Shown here one piece after another: positions 40,859 through 48,022 of a stretch of DNA of 64,000 bases (within the stretch, counting starts at the first letter, position 1; each line of letters opens with the position of its first letter). The notes beneath the pieces are model-generated. The model saw only the letters and a program-made list of their open reading frames with translations. It did no database searches and was not told where the DNA came from. The stretch is from Chryseobacterium rhizoplanae (GTDB lineage: Bacteria; Bacteroidota; Bacteroidia; Flavobacteriales; Weeksellaceae), in contig NZ_FXTC01000002.1 in NCBI RefSeq assembly GCF_900182655.1, positions 248,001 through 312,000 on the forward strand, in the 5' to 3' direction. The position numbers and the translations under genes are program-made.

Positions 40859-42904
40859 ATGAAAGCTCCACAGGCAAAAAAAATAGAAAAAATAATAGAA
40901 ACCCACGGCGATAAAAGGATCGATAATTACTTTTGGCTGAATGAAAGGGAAAACCCTGAAGTCATCAAATATATTGAGGAAGAAAATGCCTACGAAGAAT
41001 TCATCATGAAAGACACAGAAGCTCTTCAGGAAGAGCTTTTTGAAGAGATGAAAGCCCGTTATAAAAAGGATGATGAATCTCTGCCATATTTCTTTAATGA
41101 ATACTGGTATATTGTACGCTATGAGGAAGGCAAGGAGTATCCTATTTTCTGCAGAAAGCACAAAAGCCTTGACAACGAGGAAGAAATTGTGCTTGACGTT
41201 AATATGTTGGCGGAAGGCAAAGAATTTTTTGAAGTAGGAAGTGTAGCCGTAAGCCCTGGTAATGAACTGGCTTCTTTTTCTTCTGATGACGTAGGAAGAA
41301 GAATTTATACGCTTAATTTTAAAAATTTAAAAACCGGAGAAATCCTTCCGGACACTATTCCAAATACAACAGGAAAAGCAGTTTGGGCAAATGACAACCA
41401 GCATGTTTTTTACATTAGAAAAGACAAGAGTCTCCGTGCTTTTCAGGTATACAGACATCAATTAGGAACTGATTCTTCGGAAGATGTCCTGATTTTCCAT
41501 GAAAAGGATGATACTTTTGACGTCAATGTATTTAAGACAAAATCTTTACAATATATTTTTATTGCAAGTTCAAGCACTATTTCTGATGAACACCGCTTCA
41601 TCCCTTCTGACAATGTATTTGCAGAATGGACAGTAATACAGCCAAGAATAGACGATCTTGAATATTCAGTAGAGCATTACGAAGATGAATTCTACATCAT
41701 TACCAATGCTGATGATGCCATCAACTTTAAAATTGTAAAAGCAAAGATTGATAATTGTGGTATGGAAAACTGGGTAGATGTTATTCCACACCGCGCGGAA
41801 GTTTTGTTAGAGGGCTTTGAAATTTTCAAAGATTATCTGGTTCTTGAGGAAAGAGAAAGAGGACTGCTTCAGATCAAAATTATTGATGAGAAGACGCAGG
41901 AATCTTATTATTTACCATTCTCCGATCCTACTTATACAGCTTATATCGGAATTAATCTGGAATTTGATACAGAAATTTTACGTTACGGTTATACCTCTCT
42001 TACACAACCTAGTTCTACGTATGAGTATAATATGAAAGACAAAACCACAAAACTTCTGAAACAACAGGAAGTGCTGGGTGGAAAATTTGTTCCTGAAAAT
42101 TATATTTCAGAAAGAATATGGGCAGATTCGAGGGATGGAAAGACCAAAGTTCCTATTTCATTAGTCTACCATAAAGACACTAAAAAATCAGCTGACACTC
42201 CACTTCTTCTGTATGGATATGGAAGTTATGGGCATACGGTTGACGCCAGCTTTTCCAATGTAAGATTATCTATTCTTGACAGAGGCTTTATTTATGCTAT
42301 TGCTCACATCCGTGGTGGAGAGTATTTGGGAAGAGAATGGTATGAGGACGGGAAAATGTTATTCAAGAAAAATACATTCTTTGATTTTATAGATGCAGGG
42401 AAACATTTAATCAAAGAAAACTATACTTCATCGAGACATATGTATGCGATGGGAGGAAGTGCCGGAGGTCTGTTGGTAGGTGCTGTGGTCAATTACGAAC
42501 CTCAGTTATTCAACGGAATTGTGGCACAGGTTCCTTTCGTAGACGTTGTTTCCACAATGCTGGATGATACGATTCCTTTGACTACCGGAGAATATGATGA
42601 ATGGGGAAATCCAAATGATGAAGAATACTACCATTATATGAAAGACTATTCTCCATATGATAATGTAGAAGCTAAAGATTATCCACATATGCTGATCACA
42701 ACAGGATTCCACGATTCACAGGTGCAGTATTGGGAACCTGCCAAATGGACGGCAAAACTTAGAGAACTAAAGACAGACAATAATATTTTAGTCTTTAAAA
42801 CCGACATGAGTTCCGGACACGGAGGAGCAAGCGGAAGATTTGAATCTCTGAAAGAAGACGCATTAGAGTATGCATTTCTGTTGAAAATAAATGATAATTC
42901 ATAA
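40859..42904 (+). CDS. oligopeptidase B-like prolyl oligopeptidase family protein (S9A)
   Basis: Cytoplasmic serine peptidase of 681 aa with no signal peptide. An N-terminal propeller domain (about 70-400) is followed by the alpha/beta-hydrolase: IAHIRGGEYLGREWYEDGK, catalytic GGSAGGLL with Ser534, an Asp in the segment before ITTGFHDSQV, and His654 in SSGHGGASGR. The IRGGEYLGR block and length are those of oligopeptidase B, which cleaves after basic residues. The last four residues (NDNS) and stop are encoded by the left repeat arm bordering the four-helix-bundle gene, so the natural C-terminus may have been altered when that element inserted. Confidence 0.92.
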   Translation: MKAPQAKKIEKIIETHGDKRIDNYFWLNERENPEVIKYIEEENAYEEFIMKDTEALQEELFEEMKARYKKDDESLPYFFNEYWYIVRYEEGKEYPIFCRKHKSLDNEEEIVLDVNMLAEGKEFFEVGSVAVSPGNELASFSSDDVGRRIYTLNFKNLKTGEILPDTIPNTTGKAVWANDNQHVFYIRKDKSLRAFQVYRHQLGTDSSEDVLIFHEKDDTFDVNVFKTKSLQYIFIASSSTISDEHRFIPSDNVFAEWTVIQPRIDDLEYSVEHYEDEFYIITNADDAINFKIVKAKIDNCGMENWVDVIPHRAEVLLEGFEIFKDYLVLEERERGLLQIKIIDEKTQESYYLPFSDPTYTAYIGINLEFDTEILRYGYTSLTQPSSTYEYNMKDKTTKLLKQQEVLGGKFVPENYISERIWADSRDGKTKVPISLVYHKDTKKSADTPLLLYGYGSYGHTVDASFSNVRLSILDRGFIYAIAHIRGGEYLGREWYEDGKMLFKKNTFFDFIDAGKHLIKENYTSSRHMYAMGGSAGGLLVGAVVNYEPQLFNGIVAQVPFVDVVSTMLDDTIPLTTGEYDEWGNPNDEEYYHYMKDYSPYDNVEAKDYPHMLITTGFHDSQVQYWEPAKWTAKLRELKTDNNILVFKTDMSSGHGGASGRFESLKEDALEYAFLLKINDNS

Positions 42905-42918
42905 ATGATCAATGATGG
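42885..42918. repeat. left inverted-repeat arm of the four-helix-bundle element
   Basis: AATAAATGATAATTCATAAA and following TGATCAATGATGG form an imperfect inverse of 43278-43310. It spans the peptidase stop codon and the start codon of the enclosed gene. Confidence 0.6.
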
Positions 42919-43274
42919 ATAGCCCTGATTATAACACAATTTTTGCTTCTAAAACAAAGCAGCTAGCCGTCACTATTATTAAGGAATTATCTAAACAGCC
43001 CTATAACGAAGCGTTTTCAGTTATCAGAAAGCAAATATACAGATCTTCTACTTCCATGGCAGCCAATTACAGAGCCATGTGTAGAGCAAGATCAAAAGCT
43101 GAAAGATTTTCTAAAATATCTATAGTGATAGAGGAAACTGATGAAACTTTATTTTGGCTTGAAATGTTGGAAGAACTGGAATATGTTCAAAAAACAATTT
43201 TAACAGATATAAAAACAAACACTGAAGAAATACTGAAAGTAACTTCTTCGTACAGAAAAATGCTAAAGGAATGA
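42912..43274 (+). CDS. four-helix-bundle protein (S23 / 23S rRNA intervening-sequence protein family)
   Basis: A 120-aa all-helical protein. The family signature is clear: helix 1 with FASKTKQLAVTIIKEL, then FSVIRKQIYRSSTSMAANYR, RARSKAERFSKISIVIEETDE and TLFWLEMLEEL. Relatives are encoded inside intervening sequences of 23S rRNA genes (Leptospira, Coxiella) and also as accessory proteins of diversity-generating retroelements (Avd); no reverse transcriptase or rRNA is here. The gene is framed by inverted repeats whose sequence recurs, without a gene, at 10595-10695 and 46011-46086. Met1 or Met2 may be the start. Confidence 0.9.
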   Translation: MMDSPDYNTIFASKTKQLAVTIIKELSKQPYNEAFSVIRKQIYRSSTSMAANYRAMCRARSKAERFSKISIVIEETDETLFWLEMLEELEYVQKTILTDIKTNTEEILKVTSSYRKMLKE

Positions 43275-43275
43275 C

Positions 43276-43312
43276 TTTATCATTTATCAATCATCACTTA
43301 TTATTTATCAAA
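43276..43312. repeat. right inverted-repeat arm of the four-helix-bundle element
   Basis: TTTATCATTTATCAATCATC followed by ACTTATTATTTATCAAATTAT. Its inverse matches the left arm of the repeat at 10595-10618 with one mismatch over about 23 bases. It reaches to the ATG of the next gene. Confidence 0.7.
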
Positions 43313-43314
43313 TT

Positions 43315-43656
43315 ATGATCAACGAGTCCGAATATTGGAAAAAAATAGAACAGTTCTTCGAAGACAATTTCCAGACAGAGAAGAACCCGCCCATTGAAAC
43401 CCTTTTATTTTTGATCGGGTTGCAGGAATTGGGAAGCGGCCAGCAGAAATATACTAAAGAAGACAAGGTAAACCTGATTCATATTGCTGTGTGCAGACTG
43501 CTTGAGCCTTTTGGCTATTATAAATTCACACACTATGAAGACGGATGGCCTCAGTTTGACAAACTCGAAGACCTTCCGGAATTAAAGCCCAATGAGCAGA
43601 GCTTGCTTATGAAAAAGGCGATCATTCACTACTTCCAGGAAGAAGAACTTTTGTAA
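43315..43656 (+). CDS. conserved-looking hypothetical protein
   Basis: A 113-aa soluble, acidic protein that I do not recognise. Visible features are a helical N-terminus (SEYWKKIEQFFEDNF), PPIETLLFLIGLQELG, YTKEDKVNLIHIAVCRLL, and an aromatic segment (EPFGYYKFTHYEDGWPQFDKLEDLP), with a helical end. There is no signal peptide or catalytic motif. It ends before a strong terminator and probably belonged to the oligopeptidase transcript before the four-helix-bundle element inserted between them. Confidence 0.72.
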   Translation: MINESEYWKKIEQFFEDNFQTEKNPPIETLLFLIGLQELGSGQQKYTKEDKVNLIHIAVCRLLEPFGYYKFTHYEDGWPQFDKLEDLPELKPNEQSLLMKKAIIHYFQEEELL

Positions 43657-43700
43657 AAGCTGGAAAAAAGAAGCAAGAAGTTAATAACTTCCGATAAATA

Positions 43701-43735
43701 AGAAGAGGGTTTTCCGTGGAAAACCCTCTTCTTTA
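43701..43735. terminator. strong bidirectional terminator
   Basis: AGAAGAGGGTTTTCC (43701-43715), loop GT, GGAAAACCCTCTTCT (43718-43732), with T's beyond. It lies between convergent genes. Confidence 0.92.
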
Positions 43736-43766
43736 TAAATAACTGTATTCTATATATTTTCAAATT

Positions 43767-44258
43767 TTATCCAATCAGTTCTTCAAGTTGACTGAGTCCC
43801 ATAGTAAAGCCTTCTTCAAACCCCATATCCAATATTTTCTTCATAACATCCTGGGAATGGTAATGGATATTGATCGTCACTTTGGTTCCCTCTTCTACTC
43901 CGGTAAAGCCAAGCAGCCATTTTGATCTTGGAAAATCTTCATTGATATTTCCTTTTTCATCGCAAAAAGCACTCATCCAGTCAAGACTTCTGTGTTCCGT
44001 AATTTCGCCATACTGAGACTGCGCATACATAGGCCCTTTTTCACCGTTTGGCCCTACCATTGCGTACATCCAGATTCCACCTTCTCTGAAATCCTGTTTT
44101 ACCGTTTCACACCTCCAGGGTTTAGGTCCCCACCATTGATCCAGTAATTCGGATTTGGTAAAATGATCCCATACTGTTGAAACATCAGCCTTATAGATTT
44201 TCATGACATAAATAGAGGCTGCATCAAAATCTTTGTTGAAAATGATATTAGATTCCAT
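43767..44258 (-). CDS. SRPBCC / AHSA1-like domain protein
   Basis: A 163-aa START-like ligand-binding fold protein. The pattern of the activator-of-Hsp90-like SRPBCC group is visible: KIYKADVSTVWDHFTKSELLDQWWGPKPWRCETVKQDF, with FREGGIWMYAM, and GFTGVEEGTKVTINIHYHS, ending in a C-terminal helix (GFTMGLSQLEELI). These domains bind hydrophobic ligands or act in toxin/aromatic metabolism; no specific role is indicated. Single gene, convergent with the neighbour. Confidence 0.82.
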   Translation of the reverse strand: MESNIIFNKDFDAASIYVMKIYKADVSTVWDHFTKSELLDQWWGPKPWRCETVKQDFREGGIWMYAMVGPNGEKGPMYAQSQYGEITEHRSLDWMSAFCDEKGNINEDFPRSKWLLGFTGVEEGTKVTINIHYHSQDVMKKILDMGFEEGFTMGLSQLEELIG

Positions 44259-44459
44259 ATATTTTTATTTTTAATAAAGTTAGCACTTTATTTATTGAAA
44301 GGGACTTTTCATATGACAAGTAAAAGATAATTCATAAATAATTGTTAAAAAACACTCTTTTAAGAAAAATAAAACAATTATTTGGCTCGTTTTTTGTTTA
44401 TGAAGTCTTAAAACAATTAATTTTAACATTCATTTTTCCAAAACATATATAATTAAATA

Positions 44460-46004
44460 ATGAATAACAAATTCATCCCAATAATTTCAGTGTTTATGAC
44501 AATCTCACTGATTGTCTTTGTGACGCTTCAATTTTATTGGTTGAAAGGCTACTACGGTGTACTGGAACAGGATTTTTCAAATAAAGTGTATGCAGTTTTG
44601 GAAAGTACTTCAAAAAGTATTGAAGAGATTGAAGCCGACAAATACCTGAATCAGGATTATAAGGATTTTAGAAAAAATATTCTTGCGAACAGCAAACAGC
44701 CTTCTTTAACGACTATTCAACAGGTCGAAGATTCCGGTACTCAGAGACAGATTATTTACTCCAAAAATATTATTGAAAAAACGCAGCTTCCGATTTCTCA
44801 AAAAGGAGATTCTATCAAGCTGACAACATTATATACTGACGAGGCAGCCTATAAAATAAAAAGAGATACCACCAATCGTGAACTTCTTACTACAGATATC
44901 AATCAGGAAATTGAAACCGGAGATTACTCGATGAAAGAATTTGTGAAAGTATATGGCAATAATCTTCCTATCACCAAAAGAGTGGATCCAAAAACGCTTG
45001 ATTCCGTGATTGCTAAGGAACTTAAAATAAGAGGAATATCTGCCAAGTTCGGATATGGAGTTCTTGACCGCAATAACAAGCTTACAAGCATTGTGAATAA
45101 AGCTTACAAAGAGAAAAAAGACAGTAACATCTACAGCTTTCCACTTTTTGCAGATAAAAAAAACACCCTGTACAGTCTCGCATTGGTTTTTCCTAAAAAA
45201 GAATACTCACTGGCGATGAATAACTGGCCAATGCTTTTAGGAACATTTCTTTCCCTTCTTACGATTCTTGGAATTTATATTATTTCCATCAATTATATGA
45301 TGAGGCAGAAAAAGCTTGCTGAGGTAAAAACAGACTTCATCAATAACATGTCTCATGAGTTCAAAACACCACTGGCAACCATTTCTGTAGCAACAGATTC
45401 TTTGGCAAATGACAAAATTGCCACCAATCCGGATAAGGTAAAATATTACTCGGAACTGATCAAGCAGGAGAATTTAAGGATGAAAAAGCAGGTGGAAAAC
45501 GTGCTTAACATGTCCAAACTTGAAAGAAATGAAGTAGAACTGTTTTTAAAAGAAACCAATGTAAGGGAATTGATCAAAAGGACTACAGAATCTTTCAATC
45601 TGATTGTACAGCAAAGAAACGGTTCGCTTACCCAGAAATTCAATGCCACCCATTATAATTTTAAAATAGACGAATTCCACATTTCAAACATGCTGGTCAA
45701 CTTACTGGATAATGCCAATAAATATTCTCCTGAAGCACCGGAAATACATGTGGAAACAAGAAATGAAGGACACTGGTATATCATTGAAATTTCCGATAAG
45801 GGAATGGGAATGGATACTCAGAATAAAACCAAAATTTTCGAAAAATTCTTCAGGGAAGAAACCGGAAATATTCACAACGTAAAAGGACAGGGATTAGGCC
45901 TTTCCTATGTAAAGAAAATTGTAGAACTGCACAAAGGACAGATTATCGTAGACTCTCATAAAGGAAATGGAAGTACGTTCACGATAAAACTGCCAATGAG
46001 TTAG
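44460..46004 (+). CDS. two-component sensor histidine kinase
   Basis: Membrane sensor kinase of 514 aa. Helix 1 at about 9-27, a periplasmic sensor of about 225 residues without recognised domain, helix 2 at about 257-278, then directly the dimerisation domain with H-box NNMSHEFKTPLATI (phospho-acceptor His299) and the ATPase with the N-box LLDNANKYS, G1 box EISDKGMGM, F-box KIFEKFFR and G2 box GQGLGLSYVKK. No HAMP domain is evident. The cognate regulator gene is 163 bp downstream, and a palindromic repeat fills the gap. The adjacent metal-binding genes suggest a metal or envelope signal, by inference. Confidence 0.93.
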   Translation: MNNKFIPIISVFMTISLIVFVTLQFYWLKGYYGVLEQDFSNKVYAVLESTSKSIEEIEADKYLNQDYKDFRKNILANSKQPSLTTIQQVEDSGTQRQIIYSKNIIEKTQLPISQKGDSIKLTTLYTDEAAYKIKRDTTNRELLTTDINQEIETGDYSMKEFVKVYGNNLPITKRVDPKTLDSVIAKELKIRGISAKFGYGVLDRNNKLTSIVNKAYKEKKDSNIYSFPLFADKKNTLYSLALVFPKKEYSLAMNNWPMLLGTFLSLLTILGIYIISINYMMRQKKLAEVKTDFINNMSHEFKTPLATISVATDSLANDKIATNPDKVKYYSELIKQENLRMKKQVENVLNMSKLERNEVELFLKETNVRELIKRTTESFNLIVQQRNGSLTQKFNATHYNFKIDEFHISNMLVNLLDNANKYSPEAPEIHVETRNEGHWYIIEISDKGMGMDTQNKTKIFEKFFREETGNIHNVKGQGLGLSYVKKIVELHKGQIIVDSHKGNGSTFTIKLPMS

Positions 46005-46010
46005 AAAAAT

Positions 46011-46086
46011 AAATGATAGATGATAAGCGATAAATGATAAAAAGATCTCTTTCATATCAACCATCATTTATCATTCATCAATTATA
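46011..46086. repeat. palindromic dispersed repeat between kinase and regulator genes (copy without ORF)
   Basis: Left arm AAATGATAGATGATAAGCGA (46011-46030) continuing TAAATGATAAAA; right arm CATCATTTATCATTCATCAA (46062-46081) then TTATAG. The arms are imperfect inverses and share GATAAGCGAT and ATCATTTATCA with the copies at 10595 and 43278. Confidence 0.7.
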
Positions 46087-46167
46087 GAGTTTAAACCAAA
46101 TATCAAAATATAGAAGATAGAGTGAGGAAGTTCATTCTTAATTGTTAATTATTAATTATTAAAAGTT

Positions 46168-46854
46168 ATGAGCAACAGAATATTATTAGTAGAGGACGAT
46201 CAGAGTTTCGGGGCGGTGCTTAAAGATTATTTAACCATCAATAATTTTGAAGTAACACTGGCCACTGATGGGGAGCAGGGACTTAAAGAATTTACAGAAA
46301 ATGAATTCGACATCTGCATATTTGACGTAATGATGCCTAAAAAAGACGGATTTTCATTGGCAGAAGATGTAAAAAAGATTGATAAAAATACACCGATCAT
46401 ATTCCTTACAGCAAGAAATATGAGAGAAGATATTTTGAAAGGATACCAGCTGGGAGCTGATGATTATATCACAAAACCTTTCGATACTGAGCTTCTTTTA
46501 TACAAAATCAAGGCTATTCTGCAGAGAAGTTCTACATTGGAAAATGAAGAGCAGGAGCAGTTTAAGATCAGCAATATTTTCTTTGACTCTATGCTGAGAC
46601 AGTTGAAAGTAGGTGATAAAGAATACAAACTTTCTCCTAAAGAAAATGAATTACTGAAGCTTCTGTGTATCCACAGAAACGATTTCATGCCTAGAGATCT
46701 TGCTTTAAGAAAAATCTGGAAAAAAGAAAATTACTTTACAGCAAGAAGTATGGACGTATATATTGCAAAACTTCGTAAATTATTAAAAGACGACGAAGGA
46801 TTGGAAATCATCAACGTTCACGGAGAAGGATTTAGACTTTTGGTAAAAAATTAA
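46168..46854 (+). CDS. OmpR/PhoB-family response regulator
   Basis: A 228-aa DNA-binding regulator. Receiver domain (1-120) with the acidic pair VEDDQS (9-12), phospho-acceptor Asp53 in CIFDVMMPKKDG, the Thr in FLTARN and the Lys in YITKPFD. Winged-helix domain (about 130-228) with YKLSPKENELLKLL, RKIWKKENYFTARSMDVYIAKLRKLL and NVHGEGFRLL. It pairs with the upstream histidine kinase. The next genes encode metal-binding envelope proteins, which are plausible targets. Confidence 0.96.
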   Translation: MSNRILLVEDDQSFGAVLKDYLTINNFEVTLATDGEQGLKEFTENEFDICIFDVMMPKKDGFSLAEDVKKIDKNTPIIFLTARNMREDILKGYQLGADDYITKPFDTELLLYKIKAILQRSSTLENEEQEQFKISNIFFDSMLRQLKVGDKEYKLSPKENELLKLLCIHRNDFMPRDLALRKIWKKENYFTARSMDVYIAKLRKLLKDDEGLEIINVHGEGFRLLVKN

Positions 46855-46880
46855 TCCAAAAATCAAATTATAAGTATAAA

Positions 46881-46918
46881 ATTAGCAAAACAATTGAAAA
46901 TGTTTTGCTAATTTTGTT
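46881..46918 (+). terminator. stem-loop after the response regulator, overlapping the next promoter
   Basis: ATTAGCAAAACA (46881-46892), loop ATTGAAAA, TGTTTTGCTAAT (46901-46912), then TTTGTTT. The right arm contributes the first bases of the -7 box TAATTTTG (46909-46916). Confidence 0.7.
46909..46916 (+). promoter_or_regulatory. -7 box of the His/Cys-repeat lipoprotein gene
   Basis: TAATTTTG exact; ATG follows 10 bp later (or 16 bp for the second Met). The nearest TTG (46894-46896) is only 12 bp upstream and sits in the stem-loop. Confidence 0.5.
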
Positions 46919-46926
46919 TCATACCC

Positions 46927-47571
46927 ATGGATATGAAGAATACATTTATAGGTTTGATCGCCGTATCACTATTAGCTGCATCTTGCAAAAAAGATGAAAA
47001 AGCAACTTATTTAAAAGAAGAAGCCAATGCCGGGCAGCCCAGCGTTGCTCTTAATACAACTTCAAAAACAGCATTAATGGACCAAGCAGGTATTCCATCT
47101 GCGTCTACTCCTGCACCAATAGCTACTGCCCCAGGTATGAATCCTCCACACGGACAACCTGGCCACCGATGCGACATTCCGGTAGGGCAACCGCTGAACA
47201 GCAAGCCCGCTGTTGCAGCTTCTGCTTCACAAAATATAAATACAAACGGAAATAATATTGTTCAGATTGATCCTAATGCGGTATCACCGGGAAAAATCAC
47301 TCTTGATACTAACGGAAAACAGGTAAAAACAGCTCCGGGGATGAACCCTCCACACGGACAGCCCGGACACCGGTGTGATATTCCTGTAGGGCAACCGCTA
47401 AACAGCAAACCCGCGCCAGCTCCTCAACCGGCTCAAAATGTAGTACAGACAGCTCCTGCCCCAGCACCGGCAACACAGAATCTGGCTATGGGAGAAAAAC
47501 CCAAGCTAAACCCTGCACACGGAGAACCTTGGCACAGCTGTTCTCTAAAAGTTGGTGATCCTTTGCCATAA
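46927..47571 (+). CDS. lipoprotein with repeated His/Cys motif (NPPHGQPGHRCDIPVGQPL)
   Basis: A 214-aa envelope lipoprotein: lipobox LLAASC with Cys20 (numbering from Met1; Met3 is an alternative start). Two identical 28-residue repeats (about 68-95 and 136-163) contain MNPPHGQPGHRCDIPVG, and a third degenerate copy ends the protein (about 191-214, LNPAHGEPWHSCSL). Spacers are Pro/Ala/Gln-rich and probably disordered. Each repeat offers two His and one Cys spaced for transition-metal binding. It lies between a two-component system and a HMA-domain TonB receptor, so a periplasmic or surface metal-binding role is likely, not proved. Confidence 0.82.
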   Translation: MDMKNTFIGLIAVSLLAASCKKDEKATYLKEEANAGQPSVALNTTSKTALMDQAGIPSASTPAPIATAPGMNPPHGQPGHRCDIPVGQPLNSKPAVAASASQNINTNGNNIVQIDPNAVSPGKITLDTNGKQVKTAPGMNPPHGQPGHRCDIPVGQPLNSKPAPAPQPAQNVVQTAPAPAPATQNLAMGEKPKLNPAHGEPWHSCSLKVGDPLP

Positions 47572-47585
47572 ATTTCTTATTTTTG
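47552..47585 (+). promoter_or_regulatory. promoter of the Cys-rich small protein (TTG-N23-TATTTTTG)
   Basis: TTG at 47552-47554 and an exact -7 box at 47578-47585. The box ends 5 bp before the ATG, so the transcript is probably leaderless. The -33 lies inside the preceding coding sequence. Confidence 0.6.
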
Positions 47586-47590
47586 CAGAT

Positions 47591-47953
47591 ATGAAGCTGT
47601 TTCACCTACTTGCAATTGTATTTTGCCTGGGAGTTTTTTTAATTCCCAAGGACAATTTCTATGCGCAGGCAATGCAGGAAACATGCTGTAAAGCAGAATC
47701 TTCTAAAAAAACGGACTGCTGCAAAAACCATTCTTCAAAAAAAGACAGCAAACATGACAAAACAAAATCATGTAATGATGACTGCTGCTCATCATGTGTT
47801 GCCTGCTATACTTTTATTGAAACTCCTTTCTCAAAAAATCTACGTCTGGAACTGTCTTATTACAAAGCGAATAAGAATGCTCAGTTCCGATATTCAGATC
47901 CTTATCTTTCAGACCGTTTAAAGGAAATCTGGCAACCGCCAAAGATAGGTTAA
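47591..47953 (+). CDS. exported cysteine-rich small protein (resembles the HYC_CC_PP group)
   Basis: A 120-aa protein with a signal peptide (about 1-26, ending YAQA). The middle third is Cys/Lys/Ser/His-rich, with pairs in QETCCKAE, TDCCKNHS and NDDCCSSCVAC. A short C-terminal part ends SDRLKEIWQPPKIG. The CC pairs and terminal PP recall a small Bacteroidota family that accompanies HMA-TonB receptors, but this name is tentative. The cluster of nine or so cysteines strongly suggests soft-metal binding. I chose the ATG at 47591; the frame from 47552 lies inside the preceding gene. Confidence 0.72.
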   Translation: MKLFHLLAIVFCLGVFLIPKDNFYAQAMQETCCKAESSKKTDCCKNHSSKKDSKHDKTKSCNDDCCSSCVACYTFIETPFSKNLRLELSYYKANKNAQFRYSDPYLSDRLKEIWQPPKIG

Positions 47954-48022
47954 TTAAAATACCATGGGTTCATTATGCTCTGTAATGGACTGATTTTTAA
48001 TTAATTTAAACTTTTAAACAAA

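Noticed and set aside
42912..43274. Accessory (Avd-like) gene of a diversity-generating retroelement
   Set aside because: No reverse transcriptase, template repeat or variable target gene is present nearby.
10595..46086. Repeats ATCATTTATCAATCATC considered as a CRISPR array or REP elements
   Set aside because: Copies are far apart, have no regular spacers and no cas genes or REP-associated transposase are in the window. They are better described as dispersed inverted repeats.
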